Assembly: GCA_024398475.1 (NCBI GenBank)
Contig: JAKSJB010000017.1
Location: 1 to 45,760 of the forward strand
DNA: 45,760 bases
Origin: Bacteroidaceae bacterium
GTDB lineage: Bacteria; Bacteroidota; Bacteroidia; Bacteroidales; Bacteroidaceae
Reading direction: 5' to 3'
A program made the position numbers and the translations under genes. Positions 15,468-23,419 of this stretch are shown here, piece after piece. The notes beneath the pieces are model-generated. The model made no database searches, was not told the origin of the DNA, and worked only from the letters and a program-made list of their open reading frames with translations. Every line of letters begins with the position of its first letter. Position 1 is the first letter of the stretch.

Positions 15468-17390
15468 TTATACATCTACTGTCAGGATTGTAATATCATC
15501 ATTCTGAGGGTTGCCGTTTGCAAATGCCTGTACATCTGCCAATAGGGCTTCTGTACATTCCTTTGCTGTAGGTATGTTGAATGCCTTGCGTGCAAACTCA
15601 AGCAGACGTTCTTCTCCGTACTGTTCCTTTGTCGCATTTTCGGCTTCTGTGACGCCGTCGGTGTATAGAATTATTCTTGAACCAGGCGCAATTTCAATTT
15701 CTTCTCCTTCATATTTGAAATCTTCCATAAGTCCCAATACAAGATTTGGCTTAGCCTTCAGGTAGAAAGCATGGGCTTCACCTCCTTCTTCTTTTGGCGG
15801 TTCGATAATGACAATTGGATTATGTCCTGCATTGCAGTATGATAGAATATGGTCTTTAGGATTGTACATAGCAGCAAACATGGTTACGAACAGCATTTGC
15901 TTGTTGCCACGGGAGATAGTATTGTTTATTCGCTCGATGATTTGCTGTACTGTCAACCCGAGTCCGCCTACGAACATGAATGAACTACGGGTAATTGCCA
16001 TAAATAATGCTGCTGGTACTCCTTTCCCGGATACGTCTCCAATAGCAAACTTTATCTTGCCATCTGTGAAATTAAAGTCATATAGGTCTCCTCCGACTTC
16101 CTTTGCTGGATGCAATGTGGCATAAAGATTTTCCCGGAAGTCTGTTGACACCATATTCAACTGTATGTTTCTTGCAATGTTAAGTTCGCTGTCAATACGT
16201 TCCTTTGCCGACGTCGTAGTCTTTAATTCATTGATATAACTTGTGAGGGATCGTTGCATATGTGCAAACGAATCGTGCAACTTGCGCATCTCATCGTGTG
16301 ATTTGATGCGAGGCAATGACGAATTGAAGTTTCCCTGAGCGATATTGTTCGCAGAATCGCAGAATTCAGATAGCGGACGGGTCAGCCGTCTGATTGTAAG
16401 CCAACAAAGTAGGGCTAACAGTATCAGACCAAACAAGAGTACTAATACCAAGATGAGATTCATTTCCAATGTCTTTTCCAGTACGTCCTTTAGCGGACAT
16501 ACAAGTACGACGGACCAACCATTGCTGATTGGATGGAATATTGCAAGTGACTTTTCTCCCGTCTCATCGAGGAACTCGATATCTCCGGTCTCCTTGCCTA
16601 CTATCTTGTAGGCAAGTGACATTAATGTGGTATCGCCGAGTTCCAATGCATTGGAAAATATAGTTTCGTTCAGTATTCGTTCACCGATTGGGTGTGAAAT
16701 ATATGAAGCATTGTTTGAAACAAGTATGGTATATGCGTTAGGGTATGGTTTGGTCTGGGCTACTTGTTCTGTCAGATTTTTCAGTGAGATGTCTGCTGTC
16801 ATCACTGCAAATATTTCTCCGTTCTCGTCCTGGAGAGGTACTGAGAATGTGGTCATTATCTGTTCTCCACCTCCTTCATCATAGTATGGCTCGCTCCAAC
16901 CGGACCTCTTTAGGAGATAAGGTAACTGATACCATTCCATTGTGTGATAGTCATAGTCTTCGTTACCCATCTGGAAAGAAATGATCTTTCCTGTTTCTTC
17001 ATCCTTATAGGAATAAGGTGCGTAATACTCTCCATATTGCTCATAGAAGTTTGGACGGAATGCTACGGTACTTCCTATTATATATGGATTGCTTGCAATC
17101 AATTGTTTGGTCATGGTGTACATATACCCAGGATTGTCTTTGTTTTCATTGACCATCCAGGCTGTACTTAATGTGGAAGATTCCACACTTGTGATGGTTT
17201 CTTCGATGTTGCTTACTGTGGCTTTAAGTATATTTTCTGCACCGCGTGACGCTTCCTGCTGAATTAGTTTGCGTGATGAAAACGCCATAATACAGATTGC
17301 TGCAATGAACAACAATGCAGTAACTGTAAGTATAAATATTGTCAGACGGGCTGAGAATGACTTTCTGATGCTTTTGAATATATTATTCAT
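15468..17390 (-). CDS. Cache-HAMP-SpoIIE membrane phosphatase
   Basis: The 640-residue protein is built as a receptor: membrane span near 15-35, a periplasmic double-Cache-like sensor to about residue 300, a second span, a HAMP segment (RRLTRPLSEFCDSANNIAQG), then a PP2C/SpoIIE phosphatase. Phosphatase metal-binding motifs are intact: VGGDLYDF, AIGDVSGKGVPAALFM, YTDGVTEAEN and NDDITILTV. It should dephosphorylate the STAS protein encoded two genes downstream in response to an extracytoplasmic ligand. An NMT1-like binding protein ends 8 bases upstream, which makes that protein a candidate ligand-loading partner. Confidence 0.92.
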   Translation of the reverse strand: MNNIFKSIRKSFSARLTIFILTVTALLFIAAICIMAFSSRKLIQQEASRGAENILKATVSNIEETITSVESSTLSTAWMVNENKDNPGYMYTMTKQLIASNPYIIGSTVAFRPNFYEQYGEYYAPYSYKDEETGKIISFQMGNEDYDYHTMEWYQLPYLLKRSGWSEPYYDEGGGEQIMTTFSVPLQDENGEIFAVMTADISLKNLTEQVAQTKPYPNAYTILVSNNASYISHPIGERILNETIFSNALELGDTTLMSLAYKIVGKETGDIEFLDETGEKSLAIFHPISNGWSVVLVCPLKDVLEKTLEMNLILVLVLLFGLILLALLCWLTIRRLTRPLSEFCDSANNIAQGNFNSSLPRIKSHDEMRKLHDSFAHMQRSLTSYINELKTTTSAKERIDSELNIARNIQLNMVSTDFRENLYATLHPAKEVGGDLYDFNFTDGKIKFAIGDVSGKGVPAALFMAITRSSFMFVGGLGLTVQQIIERINNTISRGNKQMLFVTMFAAMYNPKDHILSYCNAGHNPIVIIEPPKEEGGEAHAFYLKAKPNLVLGLMEDFKYEGEEIEIAPGSRIILYTDGVTEAENATKEQYGEERLLEFARKAFNIPTAKECTEALLADVQAFANGNPQNDDITILTVDV

Positions 17391-17398
17391 GGCTTTGT

Positions 17399-18376
17399 TC
17401 AGTCTTTAATGATTCGAATCATGTCATCATATTTTATTTCATCATTAATCAATCCAATCTTCTGCATCTGCTTGACCGCTTTACCAAAGGTCATCTTGCT
17501 TACTGGTGCAAATGTTGAAATATCATCTTTGTGTGCAGCGGCGCTGCTGTAGTCCTGTTGCAGACGCAATACTTCCTTCAGCATCAGGCGTTGATGATAT
17601 GGATTAGTCGCAATATTGTTCATGCGTGTGTATTTCATGACAATTTTCAATGCGTCGTCAGGATTGCTTCGGCAATAGTTCCAGCCTTTTTTGCATGCTC
17701 TTACAAATTTTACTATTTCATTATAGTGCTTCTTGTAGTAATCTTCTGTAACGTAAATGCCTTCTTCCGGAAAATTATAGCCAATATCGGAAAAATAAAT
17801 GCAGTTACTCTTTGGTATGTTGCCTTTGGCCATTACCAATTGAATGTATTCGTTGTAACTGTAGCCTAACGTTGCATCAACGGCTTTGGCGACAAATAGG
17901 TTGACGCCTTGAAGGAACGGGATCCAGTCGATATCGATATTGTTTTCCTTGAATGCAAATTCCGCAATCTCTCGGTATCCGGTTTTCCATGTTCCGACGG
18001 TCTTGCCGTTGAGGTGCTTTATGTCTGAAAGTCTATGAGTTGATACGCACATCAATCCTGTATTCTGTGATGTCTGTAGTACATTGACAAGTTTTAATCC
18101 TTTGTCCCTCATCTGGATTGCACTTAAAAGACTTATACACACGATATCACATTCTCCGTCAATAAGCATGTCACATGGAGTTTTTTTTGATCCTACCTTG
18201 AGATGCTTTATTCTTACGTTGACCCCTTCTGACTTGAAAAAGCCTTTCTCTATTGCTGCGTAATAACCGGCAAACTGTGCCTGGGGTGTCCAAGTAGGGG
18301 TAAATGTAATTGTAGATTGTGCCCGGCAGATACATATCTGCAGAATACATAGGATTATTAGTAACGTTCGTTTCAT
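17399..18376 (-). CDS. NMT1/THI5-like periplasmic binding protein
   Basis: The 325-residue product has a Sec signal (hydrophobic to about residue 17, then CRAQS) and a type II periplasmic-binding fold of the NMT1/THI5 family. FTPTWTPQAQFAGYYAAIEK near the mature N-terminus is the family hallmark. Relatives bind pyrimidine-like thiamin precursors or sulfonates, but specificity cannot be read here. No ABC permease or ATPase is adjacent. Instead it lies 8 bases before a Cache-HAMP-SpoIIE phosphatase, so a sensory rather than transport role is plausible. Confidence 0.88.
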   Translation of the reverse strand: MKRTLLIILCILQICICRAQSTITFTPTWTPQAQFAGYYAAIEKGFFKSEGVNVRIKHLKVGSKKTPCDMLIDGECDIVCISLLSAIQMRDKGLKLVNVLQTSQNTGLMCVSTHRLSDIKHLNGKTVGTWKTGYREIAEFAFKENNIDIDWIPFLQGVNLFVAKAVDATLGYSYNEYIQLVMAKGNIPKSNCIYFSDIGYNFPEEGIYVTEDYYKKHYNEIVKFVRACKKGWNYCRSNPDDALKIVMKYTRMNNIATNPYHQRLMLKEVLRLQQDYSSAAAHKDDISTFAPVSKMTFGKAVKQMQKIGLINDEIKYDDMIRIIKD

Positions 18377-18387
18377 GTGATAATTTT

Positions 18388-19215
18388 TTATTCTTCAAGA
18401 AATCTGTCCCTCAGGATTTTCTTATCATTCTCCCCGATCATCAGTTGATTGCTGATGTATTCATCCATTCCTCCGTATTTACTGTCAATGATACCAAGTG
18501 AGTCAATGAAATTCTTAGTACTTACACCGATGAATGCCTGAATAACTTCCAATTCTTCCTGTCCTCCGCCCATGTTCCGAATCTTTTGTTTTATATCGGT
18601 CAGTTCCTGTTCGTATGCCACGTTCGACAGGTCGAAATCATCAATAATCAGTTTCCTGTCTGCACCTAATACTGCAAGAAGAAATGCGGAACCAAGTCCT
18701 GTTCTGTCTTTTCCTTGTGAACAGTGCCAATATACAGCCCCTTCTTCTGTGTTGATTATCTGTTGCAGGAAGGATGCATATTGCAGTTGGGTATATTCGT
18801 TGTCAATCATTGCAGGATATAAATCATGTGCCAATTGCTTGCCCTTGTCCGTGAACGCTGCAGTAAGCAAATAGTTTGCTAAGTCGCGGTATGCATAATC
18901 AGGGAAAGATTCAACTTTTTTATCAGTATACATGTCTATTGTTGGCATCCATGTGTTTTTGGCTCCGGGAACTTCTGTGTCGGGTTGATACTTACGTTCT
19001 GTTTCAGTTCTGAAATCAAACACGTTTTTTACGTGGAACTCTTCACTCAACCGTCGGATATCATCTGTCGAGGCATGAACAAGGTAGCCTCCCCTAAGAA
19101 GCATACCATGCTTGATAGTCCTTCCATCGCTCATTCTGTATCCTCCCAACTCCCGTGCGTTGGGAATACCATCAAATAATATTTCCTGATTCTTCAGGTT
19201 GATTGTTTCGTGCAT
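18388..19215 (-). CDS. Tyrosine/serine protein phosphatase, CX5R family
   Basis: The 275-residue product contains the phosphatase loop HCSQGKDRTG (CX5R) and the N-terminal NARELGG and HGMLLRGG motifs common to bacterial tyrosine/serine phosphatases of this type. No signal peptide is seen, so it should act in the cytoplasm. Members can also act on phosphoinositides or other small phospho-compounds, so the substrate is open. It sits 11 bases before the NMT1-like gene and 35 bases after the HD-kinase fusion. Confidence 0.88.
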   Translation of the reverse strand: MHETINLKNQEILFDGIPNARELGGYRMSDGRTIKHGMLLRGGYLVHASTDDIRRLSEEFHVKNVFDFRTETERKYQPDTEVPGAKNTWMPTIDMYTDKKVESFPDYAYRDLANYLLTAAFTDKGKQLAHDLYPAMIDNEYTQLQYASFLQQIINTEEGAVYWHCSQGKDRTGLGSAFLLAVLGADRKLIIDDFDLSNVAYEQELTDIKQKIRNMGGGQEELEVIQAFIGVSTKNFIDSLGIIDSKYGGMDEYISNQLMIGENDKKILRDRFLEE

Positions 19216-19250
19216 TGTTTATTCGTTGTATCTTTGGTCCTTGTGTGTCC

Positions 19251-20660
19251 CTATATGTTTTTTCTGATGAAATTTTCCATTTCGGGGAATACCTCTACGC
19301 GTGTGGAAAACTCAATCATGTATAATGCTGCATAGTGCCTTATTATATCATTTATTTCTTGTTTTTCACTTTCAGTATTAATCCCGAAATATTTGCTGAT
19401 GAATACGTCCCAGACATCAGCCATTTGTGAATTACTTATATGATAAAGTCTTTGCGTCATTTCTTCGGAATTGGCAAAACAGGCCAGATAAAACATGCCG
19501 AGGTCAAAATATGCATGTCCATAGGCGAAATCACCAAGGTCTATCCAATAGTTCTTTTCTCCGTCTGTAATGATGTTGCCGATGTGTAAGTCTCCATGGC
19601 AGCATTTGTCATCATTCGGAGCCTCATTGATAAATTTATGTAATTTTTCACGTTCCTCCTCACTTAGGATGTTTGCCTTGTTTATTACTGAATGGAAACG
19701 TTCCTTAACGCTGTGTGCTTCCTTTATGGTACATTTCGTTTGATGAAGTGTCTTGCATTCCCTTGCAAATTCAGAAGCATATAATTCTAATTTGTCAGGT
19801 TCGTTACTGATTGCCCTGGCAAAAGATGCTTTTGGCGTGATGCGGTCGAACTCTACTCCAAATCGTTTCCCGTCGGTAATGTATCGGTGTGCTTTCGGAA
19901 TGGATAATCCCATGTCGGCAATGTGCCATGATGTGTATAATTCCCTAAGTGGTACCTCCGGCGACATGAAATCCGCATAGAGTTTTATCATCGTCTTGCC
20001 ATCTGCGTGGTTGTAACTTAAAGCAGTAAAACCATCTCCACTTAATTCATATTCATCCATGTCTATGAGTTCTGGCTTTACAGTACCGAAAACCTCATCG
20101 ATGAGCCAAGTGAACTCTTTATATGCAAATGTTCCGGCAAGGTCGCATAGGGCATGGGCCAACCCCCTGTAGTGCCACTCATGGTCGGGTTTGCCGTTTG
20201 GAGCATGGAATAGTGACCATAATTTATCTCCCTGCTGCATGTAATCGCGATAAATGGCTCTCATGTTTGATAGTTTGTCTCCTATAGCGACAATCTTGGC
20301 ATCATGACTGGCACGTCCCAGTCGTTCGATGGCTTGTCTTTTTCTGGTGTGCCAACTTTCTTCTTCAGGAACATCTGTAATCTTTGCTTCGCTCTCCGCA
20401 TCAACAAGTGCCGCAACCCGTTCTCCGAATTCCTTACGTATGTCCTCGATGGCTACATTAGTATCTTCAACTACATCATGAAGTGCTGCTGCAGCCAGCA
20501 ACTCCTGGTCGGATGTAAGGGTTGCCGCAATCTCCATCGCTTCCATAGGATGTATGATGTATGGAAATCCCTTGCCTCTTCTCTCGCTGTTGGCATGTGC
20601 CTTGACTGCAAATAAAATGGCTTTGTCGAGAAACTCGGAATTGATATATTTATTTGCCAT
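19251..20660 (-). CDS. Fusion of SpoT-type HD hydrolase and APH-like small-molecule kinase
   Basis: Residues up to about 190 form an HD domain of the (p)ppGpp-hydrolase type with intact metal ligands: PYIIHPMEA, ALHDVVEDT and DKLSNMR match the SpoT residues. From about 205 the protein becomes an aminoglycoside/choline-kinase-like phosphotransferase (HGDLHIGN and IDLGDFAYGH motifs), of what I recall as the TIGR02172 family. The same kinase exists as a separate gene at 21781-22629. The domain pair is unusual: a nucleotide-alarmone hydrolase joined to a small-molecule kinase. The start at 20660 is preferred; an ATG at 20678 is also possible. It overlaps the upstream synthetase gene by 11 bases, so the two are coupled. 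Confidence 0.87.
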   Translation of the reverse strand: MANKYINSEFLDKAILFAVKAHANSERRGKGFPYIIHPMEAMEIAATLTSDQELLAAAALHDVVEDTNVAIEDIRKEFGERVAALVDAESEAKITDVPEEESWHTRKRQAIERLGRASHDAKIVAIGDKLSNMRAIYRDYMQQGDKLWSLFHAPNGKPDHEWHYRGLAHALCDLAGTFAYKEFTWLIDEVFGTVKPELIDMDEYELSGDGFTALSYNHADGKTMIKLYADFMSPEVPLRELYTSWHIADMGLSIPKAHRYITDGKRFGVEFDRITPKASFARAISNEPDKLELYASEFARECKTLHQTKCTIKEAHSVKERFHSVINKANILSEEEREKLHKFINEAPNDDKCCHGDLHIGNIITDGEKNYWIDLGDFAYGHAYFDLGMFYLACFANSEEMTQRLYHISNSQMADVWDVFISKYFGINTESEKQEINDIIRHYAALYMIEFSTRVEVFPEMENFIRKNI

Positions 20661-21744
20661 ATGAATTATATTTTTCAATGATGCGTTCTGCGCGGTTGTG
20701 ATTATATTCGGATTCTCCGTTCAGCAAATTGAAAAATTCGGTAAGTCCTTCAACTCCACGACCGTTTTTCAATTGATGTATTATACATAGATTCTGCAAC
20801 CCAATGGTAGAGGTAACAATGTCAATGTCTGTTCCTCCCAATTGGTGCAAGGCTAATTGGTAGGCATCTTCGCTGTAATCTCGTTTCATACGTTCAATAT
20901 CGCCTAATGTCTTGAATCCGTAATTCATCAAAACATTAAGGAATGGTATGAATGTAGCCTCTGCAATTTCTGCTTGGTTTATGGCTGCAATTTTCTTGGC
21001 GAGTCGCTCGAATGGTTTCAGTTGAAGGTAATTGTTGAAAGAATCAACATTAAGTTCTACTTCATCGAATTTACCACTCTGTACTAGATTCTGTACTTGA
21101 TATCTGTATTCGTTGATTGATGTACGTATGCGACTGAACTCATCGTCTGCAAGTTCAAGCATTCCGGCAAGTCTGCTAAGTGTACGGAGGTATTCCTGCG
21201 GGATTTCCAATCCGGACTTGTAACCGGTGTCGTGGTGCATGGTTGCCCAAACATGTTGCAGTACGGTACACATCTGGAGTTCAAATCTGATGGTGTTGAG
21301 TTCCGGAATGTTCTCGTCAAAATATAAATCCTTTGGAATGCTGCAGATATAGTGAAGTGAACTGTAGCCGAAACTGTCAAGACTATGCATCTTGCGCTTG
21401 TCCACGGAATTATCCCAGTCAATAGTAAATTTCTTTTCTACCAATGCTGCTATTTTGTCCACTTCATCTGTGTAGTATGAAATAACCCGTGCACCAAGAA
21501 TATCGGTAATGTCGTCGATTGTATTGTATTTGGCTCCTTTTCTTGCCAATTTACCAGCCAAACTGTCTTCCGTCTTAATGCGTCCTTCAACGGAGTTTAC
21601 GATAATATTGTTCTCCTTAAGGCAATCCTTCAATATTGTGTTTACGATGGTTGCCATCTTTTTCATGATTGGTTGCCGTTCACGGTATTCTTCAAGAATC
21701 ATCGTGCAATGTAGGTCAAGTCCGTAAGATTGTAGGTCGGTCAT
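20650..21744 (-). CDS. RelA/SpoT-domain nucleotide pyrophosphokinase
   Basis: The 364-residue product contains a RelA/SpoT synthetase domain at about 40-180: EGRIKTEDSLAGKL, DDITDILGARVI, FGYSSLHYIC and FELQMCTVLQHVW hold the basic, acidic and aromatic positions expected for pyrophosphate transfer. It has no HD, TGS or ACT domains, so it is a small alarmone synthetase by class, with an extra helical C-terminal half I do not recognise. The matching hydrolase domain is in the next gene, overlapping by 11 bases. Whether it makes ppGpp or another pyrophosphorylated nucleotide such as pppApp cannot be told. Confidence 0.87.
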   Translation of the reverse strand: MTDLQSYGLDLHCTMILEEYRERQPIMKKMATIVNTILKDCLKENNIIVNSVEGRIKTEDSLAGKLARKGAKYNTIDDITDILGARVISYYTDEVDKIAALVEKKFTIDWDNSVDKRKMHSLDSFGYSSLHYICSIPKDLYFDENIPELNTIRFELQMCTVLQHVWATMHHDTGYKSGLEIPQEYLRTLSRLAGMLELADDEFSRIRTSINEYRYQVQNLVQSGKFDEVELNVDSFNNYLQLKPFERLAKKIAAINQAEIAEATFIPFLNVLMNYGFKTLGDIERMKRDYSEDAYQLALHQLGGTDIDIVTSTIGLQNLCIIHQLKNGRGVEGLTEFFNLLNGESEYNHNRAERIIEKYNSYGK

Positions 21745-21780
21745 ATTTGATTCGTTTATTTTTTGCTGATGTCGTGGCTA

Positions 21781-22629
21781 TTAGACTTCAGTTGTCGTAT
21801 AAATGTCTTTTAGTAATTCATGATATTGAGGGAAGAACATCTGTGTGTCCCTTTCAATAATCAAGACTTTCAACCCTGCAAATGGACGTAACATTTGTTC
21901 AATCTCTTTTTCATTGGCATCTTCTCCCCAATATTCCTTTACAAAGTAATGCCAGAATTTAGATGCAATGTCTGGCGTGAGATGAAAGGCTTGTTTCAGA
22001 AAATCAACATCTTCATACATTGTTGTAAGCAATACCATTCCCAAGTCGAAATAAGGATGACCGTATGCAAAATCGCCCAAGTCAATGAAATAGCGTCTGT
22101 CTCCAACCATTATTGCATTGCCATACTGGAGATCTCCATGAATGGCTGTCCTGCAGTCGGGGATGGAATCAATGAATTTTCTGATTTCGGTTTTTTCTTT
22201 TTCGGAAAAAAAAGGATTCTTTTCCAGCAACTGTTTATCTACCGCCTTTATGTCTGGGAATACTTCAGTATCAACTACTGTGTTGTGTAACTTGAGACAC
22301 ATGCGGGCAAAATCACGTGCCAACGGTTCAACTTCTTCAGGATTGTCGCTGACTGCACGGGCGAACGATTTCTTCCCTACAATACGCTCGAACTTTATTC
22401 CGTATCTGCCATTGCCGTCGGTTATGAATTCACCGGGACGTGGAGTCGGAATTCCTGCTTCGAATACTTTACGAGCCTTATATACCTCGTTTTCGGTTAT
22501 TTCGTAAGGAGCCGTCTTGTTATACAGTTTCAGCATAATGGATTTGTCCGTCTTATGGTTGAAACTCTGTCCGTTGGCACCTTCACCGGCAAACTCGTAT
22601 TCGTTAATGTCGATTGTTGTCACTTTCAT
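21781..22629 (-). CDS. APH/choline-kinase-like small-molecule phosphotransferase
   Basis: The 282-residue product is a stand-alone kinase of the same family as the C-terminal half of the fusion at 19251-20660. Shared features include an N-terminal IDINEYEFAGEG region, HGDLQYGN with the catalytic aspartate, and DLGDFAYGHPYFDLGM with the metal-binding aspartate. It is the first gene of the ten-gene run, with a -7 element about 45 bases upstream. The substrate is unknown; relatives act on sugars, amino alcohols or aminoglycosides. Nothing here indicates antibiotic resistance in particular. Confidence 0.85.
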   Translation of the reverse strand: MKVTTIDINEYEFAGEGANGQSFNHKTDKSIMLKLYNKTAPYEITENEVYKARKVFEAGIPTPRPGEFITDGNGRYGIKFERIVGKKSFARAVSDNPEEVEPLARDFARMCLKLHNTVVDTEVFPDIKAVDKQLLEKNPFFSEKEKTEIRKFIDSIPDCRTAIHGDLQYGNAIMVGDRRYFIDLGDFAYGHPYFDLGMVLLTTMYEDVDFLKQAFHLTPDIASKFWHYFVKEYWGEDANEKEIEQMLRPFAGLKVLIIERDTQMFFPQYHELLKDIYTTTEV

Positions 22630-22672
22630 AGTTCTTGCTCATCGTTCTCGTAAATAATACGTACTGTGGTTG

Positions 22673-22680
22673 CAAAGTTA
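22673..22680 (-). promoter_or_regulatory. -7 element for the ten-gene signalling run
   Basis: TAACTTTG on the minus strand, preceded 20 bases earlier by TTT rather than TTG. It places the message start about 40 bases before the first kinase gene. The opposing -7 element for yciH lies 73 bases away. Confidence 0.6.
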
Positions 22681-22752
22681 TAAAAAAAAGTGAATAATGT
22701 AAAGTTATGAGTAAAAAAACTCAATTATAATGATGATATAAGCATATTTTCA

Positions 22753-22760
22753 TAACTTTG
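22753..22760 (+). promoter_or_regulatory. -7 element of the yciH/SUI1 gene
   Basis: TAACTTTG is a perfect TAnnTTTG match, about 50 bases before the ATG at 22810. No TTG is seen at the expected upstream distance. Confidence 0.58.
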
Positions 22761-22809
22761 CAAACGTATGGACAATGTTTTAGCATCAAACTAGGAGAAA
22801 AATAGTATT

Positions 22810-23157
22810 ATGTCGAAAAATAACAATGATTGGAAAGACCGTTTGGGAGTAGTGTTTTCTACCGATAGAAATTACGGATTTCAAACAGAAAACGAAACTG
22901 AAGAAGAGGAGACTCTGCCAAAGAATCAGCAGCGTCTCAGAGTCAGTATCGAAAAATCCGGACGTGGGGGGAAAACCGTAACCGTAGTCAAGGGATTTGT
23001 CGGTGGGGACGGGGATTTGAAGGCTTTGGGCAAACTGCTGAAAACCAAGTGCGGAGTGGGTGGCACAGTTAAGGATGGAGTCGTTGAGGTTCAGGGACAA
23101 TTGCGTGAAAAAGTTATTCAATTACTTCGTTCGGAAGGATATTCAGATACTAAATAG
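22810..23157 (+). CDS. SUI1/eIF1-like translation factor YciH
   Basis: The 115-residue product has an acidic, disordered N-terminal third followed by a SUI1 domain: LRVSIEKSGRGGKTVTVVKG and the KCGVGGTVKDG loop that approaches the decoding site in eIF1. Bacterial YciH proteins are thought to influence start-codon selection. It is monocistronic here, transcribed away from the signalling run. A weak hairpin (ACAAGT AAA ACTTGT followed by CTTTT) at 23188-23207 could terminate it. Confidence 0.9.
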   Translation: MSKNNNDWKDRLGVVFSTDRNYGFQTENETEEEETLPKNQQRLRVSIEKSGRGGKTVTVVKGFVGGDGDLKALGKLLKTKCGVGGTVKDGVVEVQGQLREKVIQLLRSEGYSDTK

Positions 23158-23334
23158 GCTTTCAAGTTATTCTAAGGTAATTTTGCCACAAGTAAAACTT
23201 GTCTTTTGCTTGATTTGCCGTGATGTGGCAATTGCAGTATCGCGATGCAGCAAAATTTATATCTTACATTGGGGTTAAATGTTTGAATATATTCAAAATA
23301 GAGTACCAAAAATGCATTTTTACTTGTAGGATGA

Positions 23335-23365
23335 TTGTGCATTCATTATTATTTCTTAAATTTGC
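23335..23365 (+). promoter_or_regulatory. Bacteroidetes-type promoter of the polyamine operon
   Basis: TTG at 23335-23337, a 20-base spacer and TAAATTTG at 23358-23365. The leader to the TTG start at 23420 is about 50 bases. The rest of the 23158-23334 spacer holds imperfect inverted repeats (TTGCCACA at 23183-23190 pairing with TGTGGCAA at 23224-23231), with no recognised riboswitch. Confidence 0.75.
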
Positions 23366-23419
23366 GCACTTAAAATGAGAATGTATTTAGTTTATAACAA
23401 ATAGCAAGTAAGATAAGAA

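Noticed and set aside
17399..18376. Thiamin-precursor ABC uptake system
   Set aside because: No permease or ATPase gene is near the binding protein, and its neighbours are signalling genes.
21781..22629. Aminoglycoside resistance gene
   Set aside because: The APH-like fold motifs are shared by many small-molecule kinases; the duplicate fused to an HD hydrolase and the operon context do not suggest antibiotic resistance.
23158..23334. Riboswitch or attenuator before the polyamine operon
   Set aside because: Only short imperfect inverted repeats are seen, and they lie upstream of the mapped-by-motif promoter, so they would not be in the operon transcript.
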